From contig NZ_SIHJ01000001.1 in NCBI RefSeq assembly GCF_007859765.1, positions 2,867,075 through 2,931,074 on the forward strand: 64,000 nt of DNA, read 5' to 3'. Both the position numbers and the translations under genes were made by a program. Below the pieces are notes generated by a model that saw only the letters and a list, made by a program, of their open reading frames with translations, made no database searches and was not told the origin of the DNA. This document shows positions 16,517-25,577 of this stretch, one piece after another (within the stretch, counting starts at the first letter, position 1; every line of letters begins with the position of its first letter). Source of the stretch: Posidoniimonas corsicana (GTDB lineage Bacteria > Planctomycetota > Planctomycetia > Pirellulales > Lacipirellulaceae).

Positions 16517-17809
16517 TTGATCTCCCCCCACCTACAGCGTGCTCAGATCCTGATCGAGCAGCACCGCTGCCGCGACGCCGAGAAGGAGCTGGGCCTGGCC
16601 ATCGGCCAGGACCCCGACGACGCCTGGGCGCACGCGCTGCTGGCGATCTGCCTGTCCGACCGCGGCGCCCACCACGAGGCGAGCGAGCGGGCCAGGCAGG
16701 CGGTTGGCCTGGCGCCCGACTCGCCACAGGTCCGGCAGCTGGCGGCGCGGGTCGAGCTGTCCCGCAACGCGCTCGACACAGCCGAGCGGCTGTTCACCGA
16801 GGCGATCCAGCTGAACCCGGGCGACGAGGACTCGTACGCCGGCCGCGCGTCGGTTCACGCCCGCCGCAAGGCATGGCGGGCCGCGTTGGCGGACGTCGAC
16901 CAGGCGCTGGCGATCGACCCGGAGAACATCGAGGCGATCAACCTCCGCTCTCTGGCCAACCGCGGGCTCGGCCGCTCGGACGCGGGGCGGCAGGACGTGG
17001 AGCAAGCGTTGCGGGTCGACCCCAACGACGCCGCCTCGCACGCCAACCTCGGCTGGTCCTGCTTGGAGCGGCACGACCTCACCCAGGCCGAGCGGCACTT
17101 CCGCGAGGCGCTGCGACTCGACCCGTCGCTCGAGTGGGCGCGGGTCGGTGTGCTGGAGACCACCAAGGCCCGGTTCCCCATCTACCGCTGGCTGCTGAGT
17201 TACTTCCTGTGGATGGCGCGGCTGACCGGGAAGGCCCAGTTCGCCATCCTGTTCGGGCTGTACTTCGTGAACAGGGCGGTCAGCAGCGCGGCCGAGGCCT
17301 ACCCCGCCTGGGCGCCGGTGCTGCAGCCCCTCTCCTGGCTGTACCTGATGTTCTGCGTCATGACCTGGTTCATCCAGCCGCTGGGCAACGCCACGCTGCT
17401 GCTGCACCCGTTCGCCCGGATGGCGCTCAACAAGCGCGAGAAGACCGAGGCGCTGATCGTCGGCGGGCTGTTCACCACAATGCTGTCGCTGATCGTAGGC
17501 AGCTTCTTCGACCCCACAAACATTTGCAAGGCGCTGACGTTGCTGCTCGGAGTACCCGCGCTGCCATTTGGCTTGAGCTGGCGATTCAAGCACCCCAAGC
17601 CATGGCGGATCATGATGCTGATCACTTCCGGCGTGCTGCTATGTGAGCTCGCGTTCTGCATTCAGGTAGCCTTGAATGTGGGGTGGGTTGCACTTCCAAC
17701 CGGGTCACTCGGCCTGGTATCGCTGGGCGCACAGCTGTTCCTGTTCTCGCCGCTGGCGGTGCTGATCGGTGCCAACCTGCTAGCGGCCAAGAACTGGCGG
17801 CTGCAATAG
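16517..17809 (+). CDS. TPR protein with C-terminal membrane helices
   Basis: 430 residues from a TTG start at 16517, 5 nt after the AAA ATPase stop; no ATG or GTG lies in frame before the first TPR. Residues about 1-215 are six TPR units (for example AERLFTEAIQLNPGDEDSY and AERHFREALRLDPSLEWA). Residues about 235-430 hold five or six hydrophobic helices. Tight coupling to the TPR-AAA gene suggests a membrane anchor or adaptor for that ATPase, which is inference. Confidence 0.78.
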   Translation: MISPHLQRAQILIEQHRCRDAEKELGLAIGQDPDDAWAHALLAICLSDRGAHHEASERARQAVGLAPDSPQVRQLAARVELSRNALDTAERLFTEAIQLNPGDEDSYAGRASVHARRKAWRAALADVDQALAIDPENIEAINLRSLANRGLGRSDAGRQDVEQALRVDPNDAASHANLGWSCLERHDLTQAERHFREALRLDPSLEWARVGVLETTKARFPIYRWLLSYFLWMARLTGKAQFAILFGLYFVNRAVSSAAEAYPAWAPVLQPLSWLYLMFCVMTWFIQPLGNATLLLHPFARMALNKREKTEALIVGGLFTTMLSLIVGSFFDPTNICKALTLLLGVPALPFGLSWRFKHPKPWRIMMLITSGVLLCELAFCIQVALNVGWVALPTGSLGLVSLGAQLFLFSPLAVLIGANLLAAKNWRLQ

Positions 17810-17899
17810 CACCACCAGCCGGCCGACGGCGATTGACGTTGCCAGCATCCTGCCGCCTGCCTAGACTCCGCGGCCTGCCTCCCCACCGCCGAGTCACGG

Positions 17900-18775
17900 A
17901 TGCCCCGGTCACCGCGATATGCGCTGCGCGTCGCCCTGCTCTGCGGGCTGGCGTGCGCGCTGGCGGGGTGCAAATCGACACCCAAGCTCGACCCAAAGCT
18001 GGCCGACCGGATCCAGCCGTCCAACTTCCGCGACTGGATGCCCGACCAGGCCGTGCTGCCCACCGCCGACATCCGCGGCAACCAGGTCACGGTGAAAAAC
18101 GTCCGCTACTGCAAGCACCTGGCGCCGGGCGAGTACGTCGTGGACTACTACGACAAGTCGTTCGACATCGAGCGGGTCCGCGCGGTCGACTTCATCACGA
18201 TGCCGTTCGGCGCCGTGCCGAGCCTGGCGCACACGCTGGTCAGCTTCGAAATCGCCCCCGAGGCGCCGATGGCAGAACCAGAGCACCTGGCGATCAGCGT
18301 CGAAGTGCGCAAAGAGAAGGACGAGCCCAACTACAACCCGATCCTCAGCGCCATGCGGCAGTACGAGATCATGTACGTCGTGGCGGACGAGCGGGACCTG
18401 CTCCGCGAGCAGGCCGTGGTCAACTGCGAGGACGTTTTCCTCTACCGCACTACCGCGCCGGCGGCGGCCGCCCAGGAAATGCTGCTGAGCATGCTCAACC
18501 GCGCAAACGAGCTGTCCCGCGAGCCGCAGTTCTACGACCTCTTCACCAACAACTGCACAACCAACATCGCCGAGCATGTCAATCTGATCCGCCCCAACCG
18601 CATCGTGTACGACGTTGGCGTGCTGCTGCCTGGCCTGTCGGATCGCAAGGCTTACGCCGAGGGGCTGATCGACGGCGAGGGGAGCTTCGAGCAGATCAAG
18701 GCCCGGGCCAACATCACCCGCCGCGCACAGCTTGCCGACGGCAGCGAAGACTTCTCGCGGGCCATCCGACGCTAG
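17900..18775 (+). CDS. DUF4105 / Lnb-like lipoprotein
   Basis: 291 residues with a lipobox (LACALAGC, cysteine near residue 24). The C-terminal half carries the segment YDLFTNNCTTNIAEHVN, typical of the DUF4105 (Lnb N-terminal periplasmic) superfamily, where the conserved cysteine after NN is the proposed catalytic residue. In some Firmicutes Lnb is an intramolecular acyltransferase that makes lyso-form lipoproteins; here the domain is itself a lipoprotein and lacks membrane helices, so the same activity cannot be assumed. Its neighbours give no specific partner. Confidence 0.7.
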   Translation: MPRSPRYALRVALLCGLACALAGCKSTPKLDPKLADRIQPSNFRDWMPDQAVLPTADIRGNQVTVKNVRYCKHLAPGEYVVDYYDKSFDIERVRAVDFITMPFGAVPSLAHTLVSFEIAPEAPMAEPEHLAISVEVRKEKDEPNYNPILSAMRQYEIMYVVADERDLLREQAVVNCEDVFLYRTTAPAAAAQEMLLSMLNRANELSREPQFYDLFTNNCTTNIAEHVNLIRPNRIVYDVGVLLPGLSDRKAYAEGLIDGEGSFEQIKARANITRRAQLADGSEDFSRAIRR

Positions 18776-18838
18776 CAGCGGTCGGCTTGTAACGATTCTT
18801 CAAGTTGCAGCGGTTCTGCGGCCGATCCCTACAAGGTG

Positions 18839-20176
18839 ATGCTGCGCACAAAATCCATCCTGACCGCGGTGCTGCTGGCGGCCGCCTGCCTGGCGCCCGC
18901 CCGCTCCAACGGGGCCGAAACCACCGAGCTGGCCGCCGAGCCGCTGCCCACCTCGGCGCCGGCCGGGCCCGCTGCCTACCAGATCCCGCCGGCGTACGGG
19001 TGCACGGGCTGTGCGGGCGACGCGCGTTTCGCCCAGTTCGCGCCGGACCCGGCATTGCGGCGGCTGGGACCCCACCCGGGCGCCTGCGAGGTCGACTGGC
19101 ACTCCGGCCGGCTGTGGTTCAAGGCGGAGTACCTCGCCTGGGCCACCAAGGGCGCCGACTTCCCATCGCTGCTCACGACCGGCGACGCCGCCACGCCGGC
19201 TGCCGACGCGGGCGCGCTCGACCAGCCCGACACGGTCACCCTGTTTGGCGGCAGCAAGCTGCACGACGACTTCCGCTCCGGCGGCCGTTTCACCGTCGGG
19301 CTGTGGCACTGCCCGGAGCAGCTCACCGGAGTCGAGGCCACCCTGTTCGGCATCGACGGCCGCGACATCGAGCTGGAGCTTAACAGCGACGACTACCCGG
19401 TGCTCGCCCGCCCGTACACCGATGCGGTGGGAGGCGACGAGGACTCGCTGCTGATCGCCTACCCCGGCCTGCTGGCCGGCTCGACCCGCATCGACGCGGA
19501 CCTGGAGCTGCTCGGCGGCGAGGTGATGCTGCGGCAGGCGGTGATGTGGCGCACCCAGGGCCGGATCGACATCCTCGCCGGCTACCGGCACGGCTACCTG
19601 AATGACCAACTGGTGGTGCGCGACACGAGCGTCTCGCTCAACGCGGGCAGCGGCTACTTCCCGGGGACCGAGATCTACCGCGAGGACCTGTTCCGCACCA
19701 AGAACTACTTCCACGGCGGTCAGATCGGCCTGGCGACCCGCCTGTGGCGCGGCTGCTGGTCGTTGAGCCTCACCACCAAGGCCGCCTACGGCGGGACCCG
19801 CACCCGAAGCACCATCAGCGGCGACACCACGGTGGTGACCGACCCCGGCGGCATCCCGGTCTTCACCCACAACGACGGCGGCCTGCTCGGCCAGCCCACC
19901 AACAATGACTTCCGCGAGTTCAATGACGAATCGTTCATCGGTGAGCTGGGCGTCACGCTCGAACGCCAGATCGGCACGCACACCCGCGTGGGCCTCGGGT
20001 ACACTTTCTTCTACTGGGACAGCGTCGTGCGGCTGGCGCCGCTGATCGACACCAACGTCAACCCGACGCAGCTGGGCGGCGGCGCGCTGGTCGGCCCGGC
20101 CGTGCCGGCGTTCACGCTCTCACGGAGCGACTTCTGGGCGCAGGGGCTCAATGCCTCGTTCGAGTACCAGTGGTAG
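18839..20176 (+). CDS. BBP7-family outer-membrane beta-barrel protein
   Basis: 445 residues. A signal peptide (about 1-26) precedes a variable N-terminal part, then alternating amphipathic strands, and the protein ends with an aromatic residue (ASFEYQW), as expected for outer-membrane barrels. The opening WFKAEYLAWATKG, the repeated GL/GYR turns and the late VGLGYTFFYWDSVVRL fit the planctomycete BBP7 porin-like family, often present in many copies per genome. I use ATG 18839; GTG 18836 immediately before it is equally possible. Cargo or function is unknown. Confidence 0.85.
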   Translation: MLRTKSILTAVLLAAACLAPARSNGAETTELAAEPLPTSAPAGPAAYQIPPAYGCTGCAGDARFAQFAPDPALRRLGPHPGACEVDWHSGRLWFKAEYLAWATKGADFPSLLTTGDAATPAADAGALDQPDTVTLFGGSKLHDDFRSGGRFTVGLWHCPEQLTGVEATLFGIDGRDIELELNSDDYPVLARPYTDAVGGDEDSLLIAYPGLLAGSTRIDADLELLGGEVMLRQAVMWRTQGRIDILAGYRHGYLNDQLVVRDTSVSLNAGSGYFPGTEIYREDLFRTKNYFHGGQIGLATRLWRGCWSLSLTTKAAYGGTRTRSTISGDTTVVTDPGGIPVFTHNDGGLLGQPTNNDFREFNDESFIGELGVTLERQIGTHTRVGLGYTFFYWDSVVRLAPLIDTNVNPTQLGGGALVGPAVPAFTLSRSDFWAQGLNASFEYQW

Positions 20177-20228
20177 GCGTGGAGTAGACTGAAGAGCGAC
20201 CCCCTCCGCCTCCCCCACCGCCCGCCGC

Positions 20229-20885
20229 ATGTCCCTCGCGCGATTCGCGTACAGAATCGGCAAAGCGCCCCTCCGCCGCATGCCGGCGTGGATGCTCCGC
20301 GTCCGGCCGTTCACCGTGTACGCGATCCCAACCGGCCACTTTGCGGAGCTGGCGGACCGCCCTGTGGCGCCTCCCACCGAAACCGTTCGTTGGGCCACTC
20401 CTGACGACACTGCGTTGCTAGGCGAAGTGGCGGGGCACGAGTGCGCCGCACAATGGGACGGCGTCAACCGCCGGGCGGCGATCGTGACTGACGACGGCCA
20501 ACCGATCGCGTGCGTCTGGGTCGCTCGCCAGAACTACCTCGACCCCGACCTGGATGTCGACGTCCGGCTGTACGACGGCGACCGCTGGCTCTACGCGGCA
20601 GTGGTGGCGGCCGACCGCCGACGCGAGGGCGTGTACAGCCGCCTGCTTCGGTTCGTTGGGCAAGAGCTGCACGCCGAGGGCGCCAAGCGGATTGTTCTTG
20701 GGGTGACCACGGGCAATCACGCCTCAGTCCGTGCGCACGCTAAGTGGCGACCGACGCCGCTGGGCAAAGCAACCGTGCTGCGTGTGCTGGGCTGCGTGTT
20801 CTGCCGATGCTCGGGCAGAGTCGGCCGCGTCTCGACCTCAAGCGGAAACAGTCGCAACCTGATCACTCTCCAGATCGAACGCTGA
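20229..20885 (+). CDS. GNAT-fold N-acetyltransferase
   Basis: 218 residues. The central part (about 100-180) has the GNAT pattern: a beta strand ending LYAAVVAADRRREGVYSRLL, where the acetyl-CoA pyrophosphate loop is normally R/Q-x-x-G-x-A/G, followed by HAEGAKRIVLGVTTGNHAS and ARAKW-like C-terminal motif (RAHAKWRP). The P-loop is atypical (RRREGVYS). Substrate unknown; the first 40 residues are basic and may sit on membranes or nucleic acid. Confidence 0.7.
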   Translation: MSLARFAYRIGKAPLRRMPAWMLRVRPFTVYAIPTGHFAELADRPVAPPTETVRWATPDDTALLGEVAGHECAAQWDGVNRRAAIVTDDGQPIACVWVARQNYLDPDLDVDVRLYDGDRWLYAAVVAADRRREGVYSRLLRFVGQELHAEGAKRIVLGVTTGNHASVRAHAKWRPTPLGKATVLRVLGCVFCRCSGRVGRVSTSSGNSRNLITLQIER

Positions 20886-20939
20886 GGATTGTGCGGCGGG
20901 GTCGCAGTGGGCCGATTGCCCACCTGCTCGACGGGGAGC

Positions 20940-21362
20940 TCACTCCCCGATGATCTTCACCAGGGCCCGCTTCTTCCGGCGGCCGTCGAACTCGCCGTAG
21001 AAGATCTGCTCCCAGGGGCCGAAGTCGAGCTTGCCCTCGGTGATCGCCACCACCACCTCGCGGCCCATGATCTGCCGCTTGTGGTGCGCGTCGGCGTTGT
21101 CCTCGCCGGTGCGGTTGTGGTGGTACCGCTCGGGCGAGGCGTCAAACGGCGCCAGCTCCTCCAGCCACTTCTTGTAGTCGCGGTGCAGGCCGGGCTCGTC
21201 GTCGTTAATGAACACCGATGCCGTGATGTGCATCGCGTTCACGAGCGCCATCCCCTCCTGCACGCCGCTCTCGCGGACGTACTGCTCGACGTCGGAGGTG
21301 ATGTTCACAAACTCCATGCGGGCGGGCAGGTTGAACCACAGCTCTTTGCGAAACGACTTCAT
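20940..21362 (-). CDS. YjbQ/UPF0047 family protein
   Basis: 140 residues covering the whole YjbQ family. Conserved points are [29 protein letters not shown], the histidines in [21 protein letters not shown] and the C-terminal EIFYGEFDG-type segment ([14 protein letters not shown]). Family members rescue thiamine-phosphate synthase mutants weakly in E. coli, and their physiological reaction is unsettled. It converges with the GNAT gene. Confidence 0.92.
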   Translation of the reverse strand: MKSFRKELWFNLPARMEFVNITSDVEQYVRESGVQEGMALVNAMHITASVFINDDEPGLHRDYKKWLEELAPFDASPERYHHNRTGEDNADAHHKRQIMGREVVVAITEGKLDFGPWEQIFYGEFDGRRKKRALVKIIGE

Positions 21363-21536
21363 CGTTCTTTCTCGGAGGGACGGGAGACGGCCGGACGCGC
21401 CATGCTAGTGGGGCGGGCGGGAGCCGCCAAGGATGCCCGACCGCTGCTCGGGCTCCACCCCGAGGATGACGCCCCCGCGGGTAGGGCCTAGAATAAGGTT
21501 TTGGCTCCGACCGTCCGCCGCCCCCTTTCGCTGCCT

Positions 21537-23807
21537 ATGCCCGGCCAGACTACCTTCTTCCTGCGACGCTGGCCGATCCTGCTGGGGCTGCTGATGATCG
21601 CTATCGGTGCCGGCGTGTGGGCCGACTACCGCCGCGCCGCGCCGCCTGACGCGATGGCCAAGGCGACCTACGTGGGGGGGCAGGCCTGCGTCGAGTGCCA
21701 CCAGACGGAGCACCAGGCGTGGGCCGGCAGCCACCACGACCTCGCCATGGAGCTCGCCACCGACGAATCCGTGCTGGGCGACTTTGACGACTTCACCTTC
21801 GAGCGGCTGGGCGTCACGACCCGGTTCTTCCGCGACGGCGACCGCTACATGGTCAACACCGAAGGCCCCGACGGCGAGCACCACGACTACCACGTCAAGT
21901 ACACGTTCGGCTACGAGCCGCTGCAGCAGTACATGGTCGAGTTCCCCGACGGCCGCGTGCAGGTGCTGAGGGTCTCGTGGGACACGGCCAAGAAGGAGTG
22001 GTTCTACGTGCCGCCGCCAGATGTGACCGAAGAGCGGCTCCTGCCCGACGACCCACTCCATTGGACCGGTGTGGCGCAGAACTGGAACACCACCTGCGCG
22101 GAGTGCCACTCGACCAACCTGCAGAAAAACTACGACCTGGCCACCGACACCTACCACACCACCTTCAGCGAGATCGACGTCAGCTGCGAGGAGTGCCACG
22201 GGCCGGGCAGCCTGCACATCGCGCTGGCCAACCGCAACTCGCTGTTCTGGGACCGCAACCACGGCTACGGGCTGGCGAAGCTGAAGTCGCTTGACTCGGA
22301 GCCGCAGATCCAGACCTGCGCCAAGTGCCACTCCCGCCGGCACGGCGTGCACCCCGAGTTCCGGCCCGGCCCGCACTTCAATGACAGCTACGAGGTGACT
22401 CCGCTGTACGCCGGCCTGTACCACGCCGACGGCCAGATCCAGGACGAGGTGTACGTTTACGGCTCGTTCCTGCAGAGCAAGATGCACGCCAAGGGCGTCC
22501 GCTGCACGGACTGCCACGACCCTCACTCGCTGAAGCCAAAGTTTGAGGGCAACGCGCTGTGCGCCCAGTGCCACATCCCCGCCCAGTACGACACGCCCGC
22601 CCACCACCACCACGTTGCCGGCACGCCAGGCGCGAGCTGTGTCGAGTGCCACATGCCGGAGACCACCTACATGGTGGTCGACCCGCGTCGCGACCACAGC
22701 ATCCGTATCCCGCGGCCCGACCTGTCGGTCCAGCTCGGCACGCCCAACGCGTGCAACAAATGCCACGTTAAGCCGGACGAGGACGCGCAGTGGGCGGCCG
22801 ACGCGGTCGAGAAGTGGTACGGCCCCAACCGCCGAGACGACCCCCACTGGGCGCCCGCCATCGCGGCGGGCCGCGCCGGCGAGCCCGAGGGCGAGCCGCT
22901 GCTTACCGCCGCCGTGCGCCGCGAGACCACGCCCGCCATCGTGCAGGCGACCGCCGTCGAGCTGTTAGGCCAGTACAACACGCCCAGCAGCAACGCGGTC
23001 AAGGAGCAAGCCCTGGAGTCGTTCAGCCCGTTGGTGCGGCTGGCGGCCGTGCGATCCATCAGCCCTGAGACCGCCGCCGGGATGGTCGAAACGCTGGCGC
23101 CGCTGCTAACCGACCCGGTCCGCAGCGTGCGGATCGAGGCCGCGCGGCGGCTCGCGCCGCTTCCTGAGCAGGCGTTTACCAGCCAGCAGTTCCTCGACCG
23201 CAAGGCAGGGCTCGAGGAGTTCCGCACCGAGCAGCGCATGCACAGCGAACGCGCCGCAGCCCACAACAACCTGGGCGAGCTGGCCCGCGTGCAGGGCGAC
23301 CCCAAGACCGCCGCCCGAGAGTTCCGCATCGCGATGAAGCTCGAGCCTTGGCTGGCCGGCCCGCGGCGGTACCTGGCGGAGGTGCTGAGCAGCAGCGGCG
23401 GCGACCCCGCTGAGATCCGACGGCTGTACGACGAGGAGATCCCGCTGCTCGAGCGCGACACCGAGCTCGCGCCCGGCAACGCGGCCCTGTGGTACGAGCT
23501 GGGCCGCCTGCGGGTGGTGACCGGCCAGTACGGACCGGCCGTCGAGGCGTTCCGCCAGGCGTGCGAGCTGGCGCCCGGCGACTACCGATTCCGGCTGATG
23601 CTGGCGCTCGGCCTGGAGCGGCTGCACGAGCAGACGGGCGAGCGGCGGCACTTCGACGAGGCGGTCGAGTCGCTCCGCAAGCTGGAGGAGCTTAACCCCG
23701 ACAGCCCCGACGCCAAGGGGATCCTGCAACGGATGATCCAGACCCGCCGCGGGCAGGACGGGCGGAGTACTCGGCCCGACCCCGAGCCTGAATCGGCCGG
23801 TGAATAG
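21537..23807 (+). CDS. Octaheme c-type cytochrome with HEAT and TPR domains
   Basis: 756 residues from ATG 21537, which places a membrane-anchoring helix at residues 9-27; an in-frame TTG at 21501 is less likely. Eight CXXCH motifs lie between about residues 51 and 410 (CVECH, CAECH, CEECH, CAKCH, CTDCH, CAQCH, CVECH, CNKCH). HEAT-like helices follow (about 460-560) and then TPRs (about 570-735). The heme part resembles cytochrome c554-type multiheme proteins; the HEAT/TPR tail suggests it docks other proteins. A periplasmic electron-transfer or nitrogen/sulfur redox role is possible, but no substrate is indicated. Confidence 0.88.
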   Translation: MPGQTTFFLRRWPILLGLLMIAIGAGVWADYRRAAPPDAMAKATYVGGQACVECHQTEHQAWAGSHHDLAMELATDESVLGDFDDFTFERLGVTTRFFRDGDRYMVNTEGPDGEHHDYHVKYTFGYEPLQQYMVEFPDGRVQVLRVSWDTAKKEWFYVPPPDVTEERLLPDDPLHWTGVAQNWNTTCAECHSTNLQKNYDLATDTYHTTFSEIDVSCEECHGPGSLHIALANRNSLFWDRNHGYGLAKLKSLDSEPQIQTCAKCHSRRHGVHPEFRPGPHFNDSYEVTPLYAGLYHADGQIQDEVYVYGSFLQSKMHAKGVRCTDCHDPHSLKPKFEGNALCAQCHIPAQYDTPAHHHHVAGTPGASCVECHMPETTYMVVDPRRDHSIRIPRPDLSVQLGTPNACNKCHVKPDEDAQWAADAVEKWYGPNRRDDPHWAPAIAAGRAGEPEGEPLLTAAVRRETTPAIVQATAVELLGQYNTPSSNAVKEQALESFSPLVRLAAVRSISPETAAGMVETLAPLLTDPVRSVRIEAARRLAPLPEQAFTSQQFLDRKAGLEEFRTEQRMHSERAAAHNNLGELARVQGDPKTAAREFRIAMKLEPWLAGPRRYLAEVLSSSGGDPAEIRRLYDEEIPLLERDTELAPGNAALWYELGRLRVVTGQYGPAVEAFRQACELAPGDYRFRLMLALGLERLHEQTGERRHFDEAVESLRKLEELNPDSPDAKGILQRMIQTRRGQDGRSTRPDPEPESAGE

Positions 23808-23819
23808 ACGTCACGCGTT

Positions 23820-25214
23820 TTAGAACGGGTCGTCCCCGCCACCGCCGCCGAAGGGATCGTCGGACCCACCTGCGCCGCCAAACGGATCGTCGGACCCGCC
23901 TGCGCCGAAGGGGTCGGGGGCCCCGCCGCCGAACGGGTCGTCGGCCCCGCCCCCAAGGAACGGGTCGTTGCCGGTTGGATCGTCTTCGGGCTCCGGCTCC
24001 TCTTCCATCGGCTGCTCGACGGCGTCCTGGGCCGAGATTGGCTCCTCGACCGCTTCGCCCGGCGCGGGCGCGGCGGCGTCGACCTTTGGCGCGTGGAGCT
24101 TAGGCTCTTCTAGCCCGACCTCGTGCAGGCACTGCAGCAGGCCGTTGTCGGTAAAGATGTACAGGCGGTCGGTCTGCTCGTTGAGCACCGCGTGGTACTC
24201 CCCGGCAATCGGCGCCCGGCTGCGGACCGTGCCGTGGGCGCGGTCCAGCACCACCATGTTGCCGATCCGGTCGAGGGCGTAGACCCGCTCTGGGCTGGCG
24301 CTGACAAACCGGTCGACCCCGCGGGCCACCCACCGCACCTCGCCGGTCTTGGCGTCGAGGCAGTGCAGGGCGGGCTCATCCGAGACAACCATTACCGAGT
24401 CATCGACCGCCACGGGTGACTCGGTCACCGGCGATCCGCACGCGTACCGCCAGGCCTGGGCGCCGTTCTGCTCGTTCAGCGAGTAGACGTACCCGTCGAG
24501 CGAAGCGGCGTAGATTGAGCCCTGGTAGGTAGTCGCGGGGGCGACGATCGGCTGCGTCGACTCGAAGCGGAATCGAACGCTGCCGGCGTCGGGGTCCGCC
24601 ACGTAGAGGTAGCCGCGGTCGGTCGACCACACGATGCTCTTGGGGCTCGAGACGGCGTCTTCAAAAATGCGGCCGGCGGAGGTGAAGTGCCAGGGCATCA
24701 CCGCCTTCTCGGTGATCGGGAACGCGTCAACACGGCCGCTGAACTGCGGGACGTACACGTAGCCCGACGAGATCGCCGGCGCGGCCGCGATGCCGCTGGA
24801 CGTCGAACGCCGCAGCACCACCTCCCCGGTGGTGCGGTCCAGCACGTACACCTCGCCGCCGTTGACCACGGCGATGTGCGTCGGCGACGCCACCGGCCCC
24901 ATGCTCGGGTACCCCGGGTTCCCCACCACGGCGGTCCACATCACCTCGCCCGTGTTGGCGTCGAACGACTGCAGAGCGCCGGCGGACGTCAGCACGAACA
25001 GCCGGTCGCCCTCCAGCACCGCGCTCTCGATGCGCGACCGGGCAGGGTCGACGCGGGCCTGCGAGAACCACTGGCGGGTAAGGCCGTGCCGGCGGGCCTG
25101 CGAGTTGGTCACGAGGTCGCCCGCGGCTGCGACGCCTGTGGTCGCGACCAGGGCTGCGGCCACGCACGCTGCGCGGAGCGCGGGACGGGTGATGAGCGTC
25201 AAGAGCAAAGCCAT
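23820..25214 (-). CDS. PQQ-type beta-propeller protein with DDPFGG repeat tail
   Basis: 464 residues, signal peptide about 1-31. Residues about 50-365 hold the W-motifs of PQQ/BamB-like propeller blades (LQSFDANTGEVMWTA, LHCLDAKTGEVRWVA, LDRTTGEVVLR). An acidic linker follows, then about 60 residues of GG(S)DDPFGG repeats to the very end (DNA tandem repeat at about 23823-23965). The propeller is probably a periplasmic protein-binding scaffold. The Phe/Asp/Gly tail resembles low-complexity binding tails but its partner is unknown. It converges on the cytochrome gene with a 12-nt gap. Confidence 0.82.
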   Translation of the reverse strand: MALLLTLITRPALRAACVAAALVATTGVAAAGDLVTNSQARRHGLTRQWFSQARVDPARSRIESAVLEGDRLFVLTSAGALQSFDANTGEVMWTAVVGNPGYPSMGPVASPTHIAVVNGGEVYVLDRTTGEVVLRRSTSSGIAAAPAISSGYVYVPQFSGRVDAFPITEKAVMPWHFTSAGRIFEDAVSSPKSIVWSTDRGYLYVADPDAGSVRFRFESTQPIVAPATTYQGSIYAASLDGYVYSLNEQNGAQAWRYACGSPVTESPVAVDDSVMVVSDEPALHCLDAKTGEVRWVARGVDRFVSASPERVYALDRIGNMVVLDRAHGTVRSRAPIAGEYHAVLNEQTDRLYIFTDNGLLQCLHEVGLEEPKLHAPKVDAAAPAPGEAVEEPISAQDAVEQPMEEEPEPEDDPTGNDPFLGGGADDPFGGGAPDPFGAGGSDDPFGGAGGSDDPFGGGGGDDPF

Positions 25215-25577
25215 AGAACTGAATGCGGCTGCGTGTGGTGCGTTGATCGATTCTGCAGGTCGTGCCTGCGGCTGGGGCCCCGCTTGGGGGGAATTTCCAT
25301 TGTAACCAGCCGCGACGCGTCCCGCAGCAAACCGCTGCCGGCGCCGCGGGCACCAGCGGTGGTGGGTCGGCCTGCAGCGGTCGTGACGCCGGGCGGCCGC
25401 GGACAGGGGGCCGCTAGACCCCGCCTCCCGGCATCACGTAACATGAGCGGACTCTGAGGCGGCCATGAGGGCCGCCCGACGACCCCTCGGCTCCGCGGGA
25501 CGCTAGGCAGCCACAGGCCCCGTTCGGGGGCGTCTGAGGGCCCGCCGACCCGCCCTGTTCCCTCCCCTGGGCAATTG
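25215..25577. other. Divergent intergenic region
   Basis: 363 nt between the divergent propeller and 1338-residue genes, expected to hold both promoters. No clear -35/-10 pair stands out. A 7-bp hairpin (GGCGGCC at 25458-25464, GGCCGCC at 25470-25476) lies about 100 nt before ATG 25578. Confidence 0.4.
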
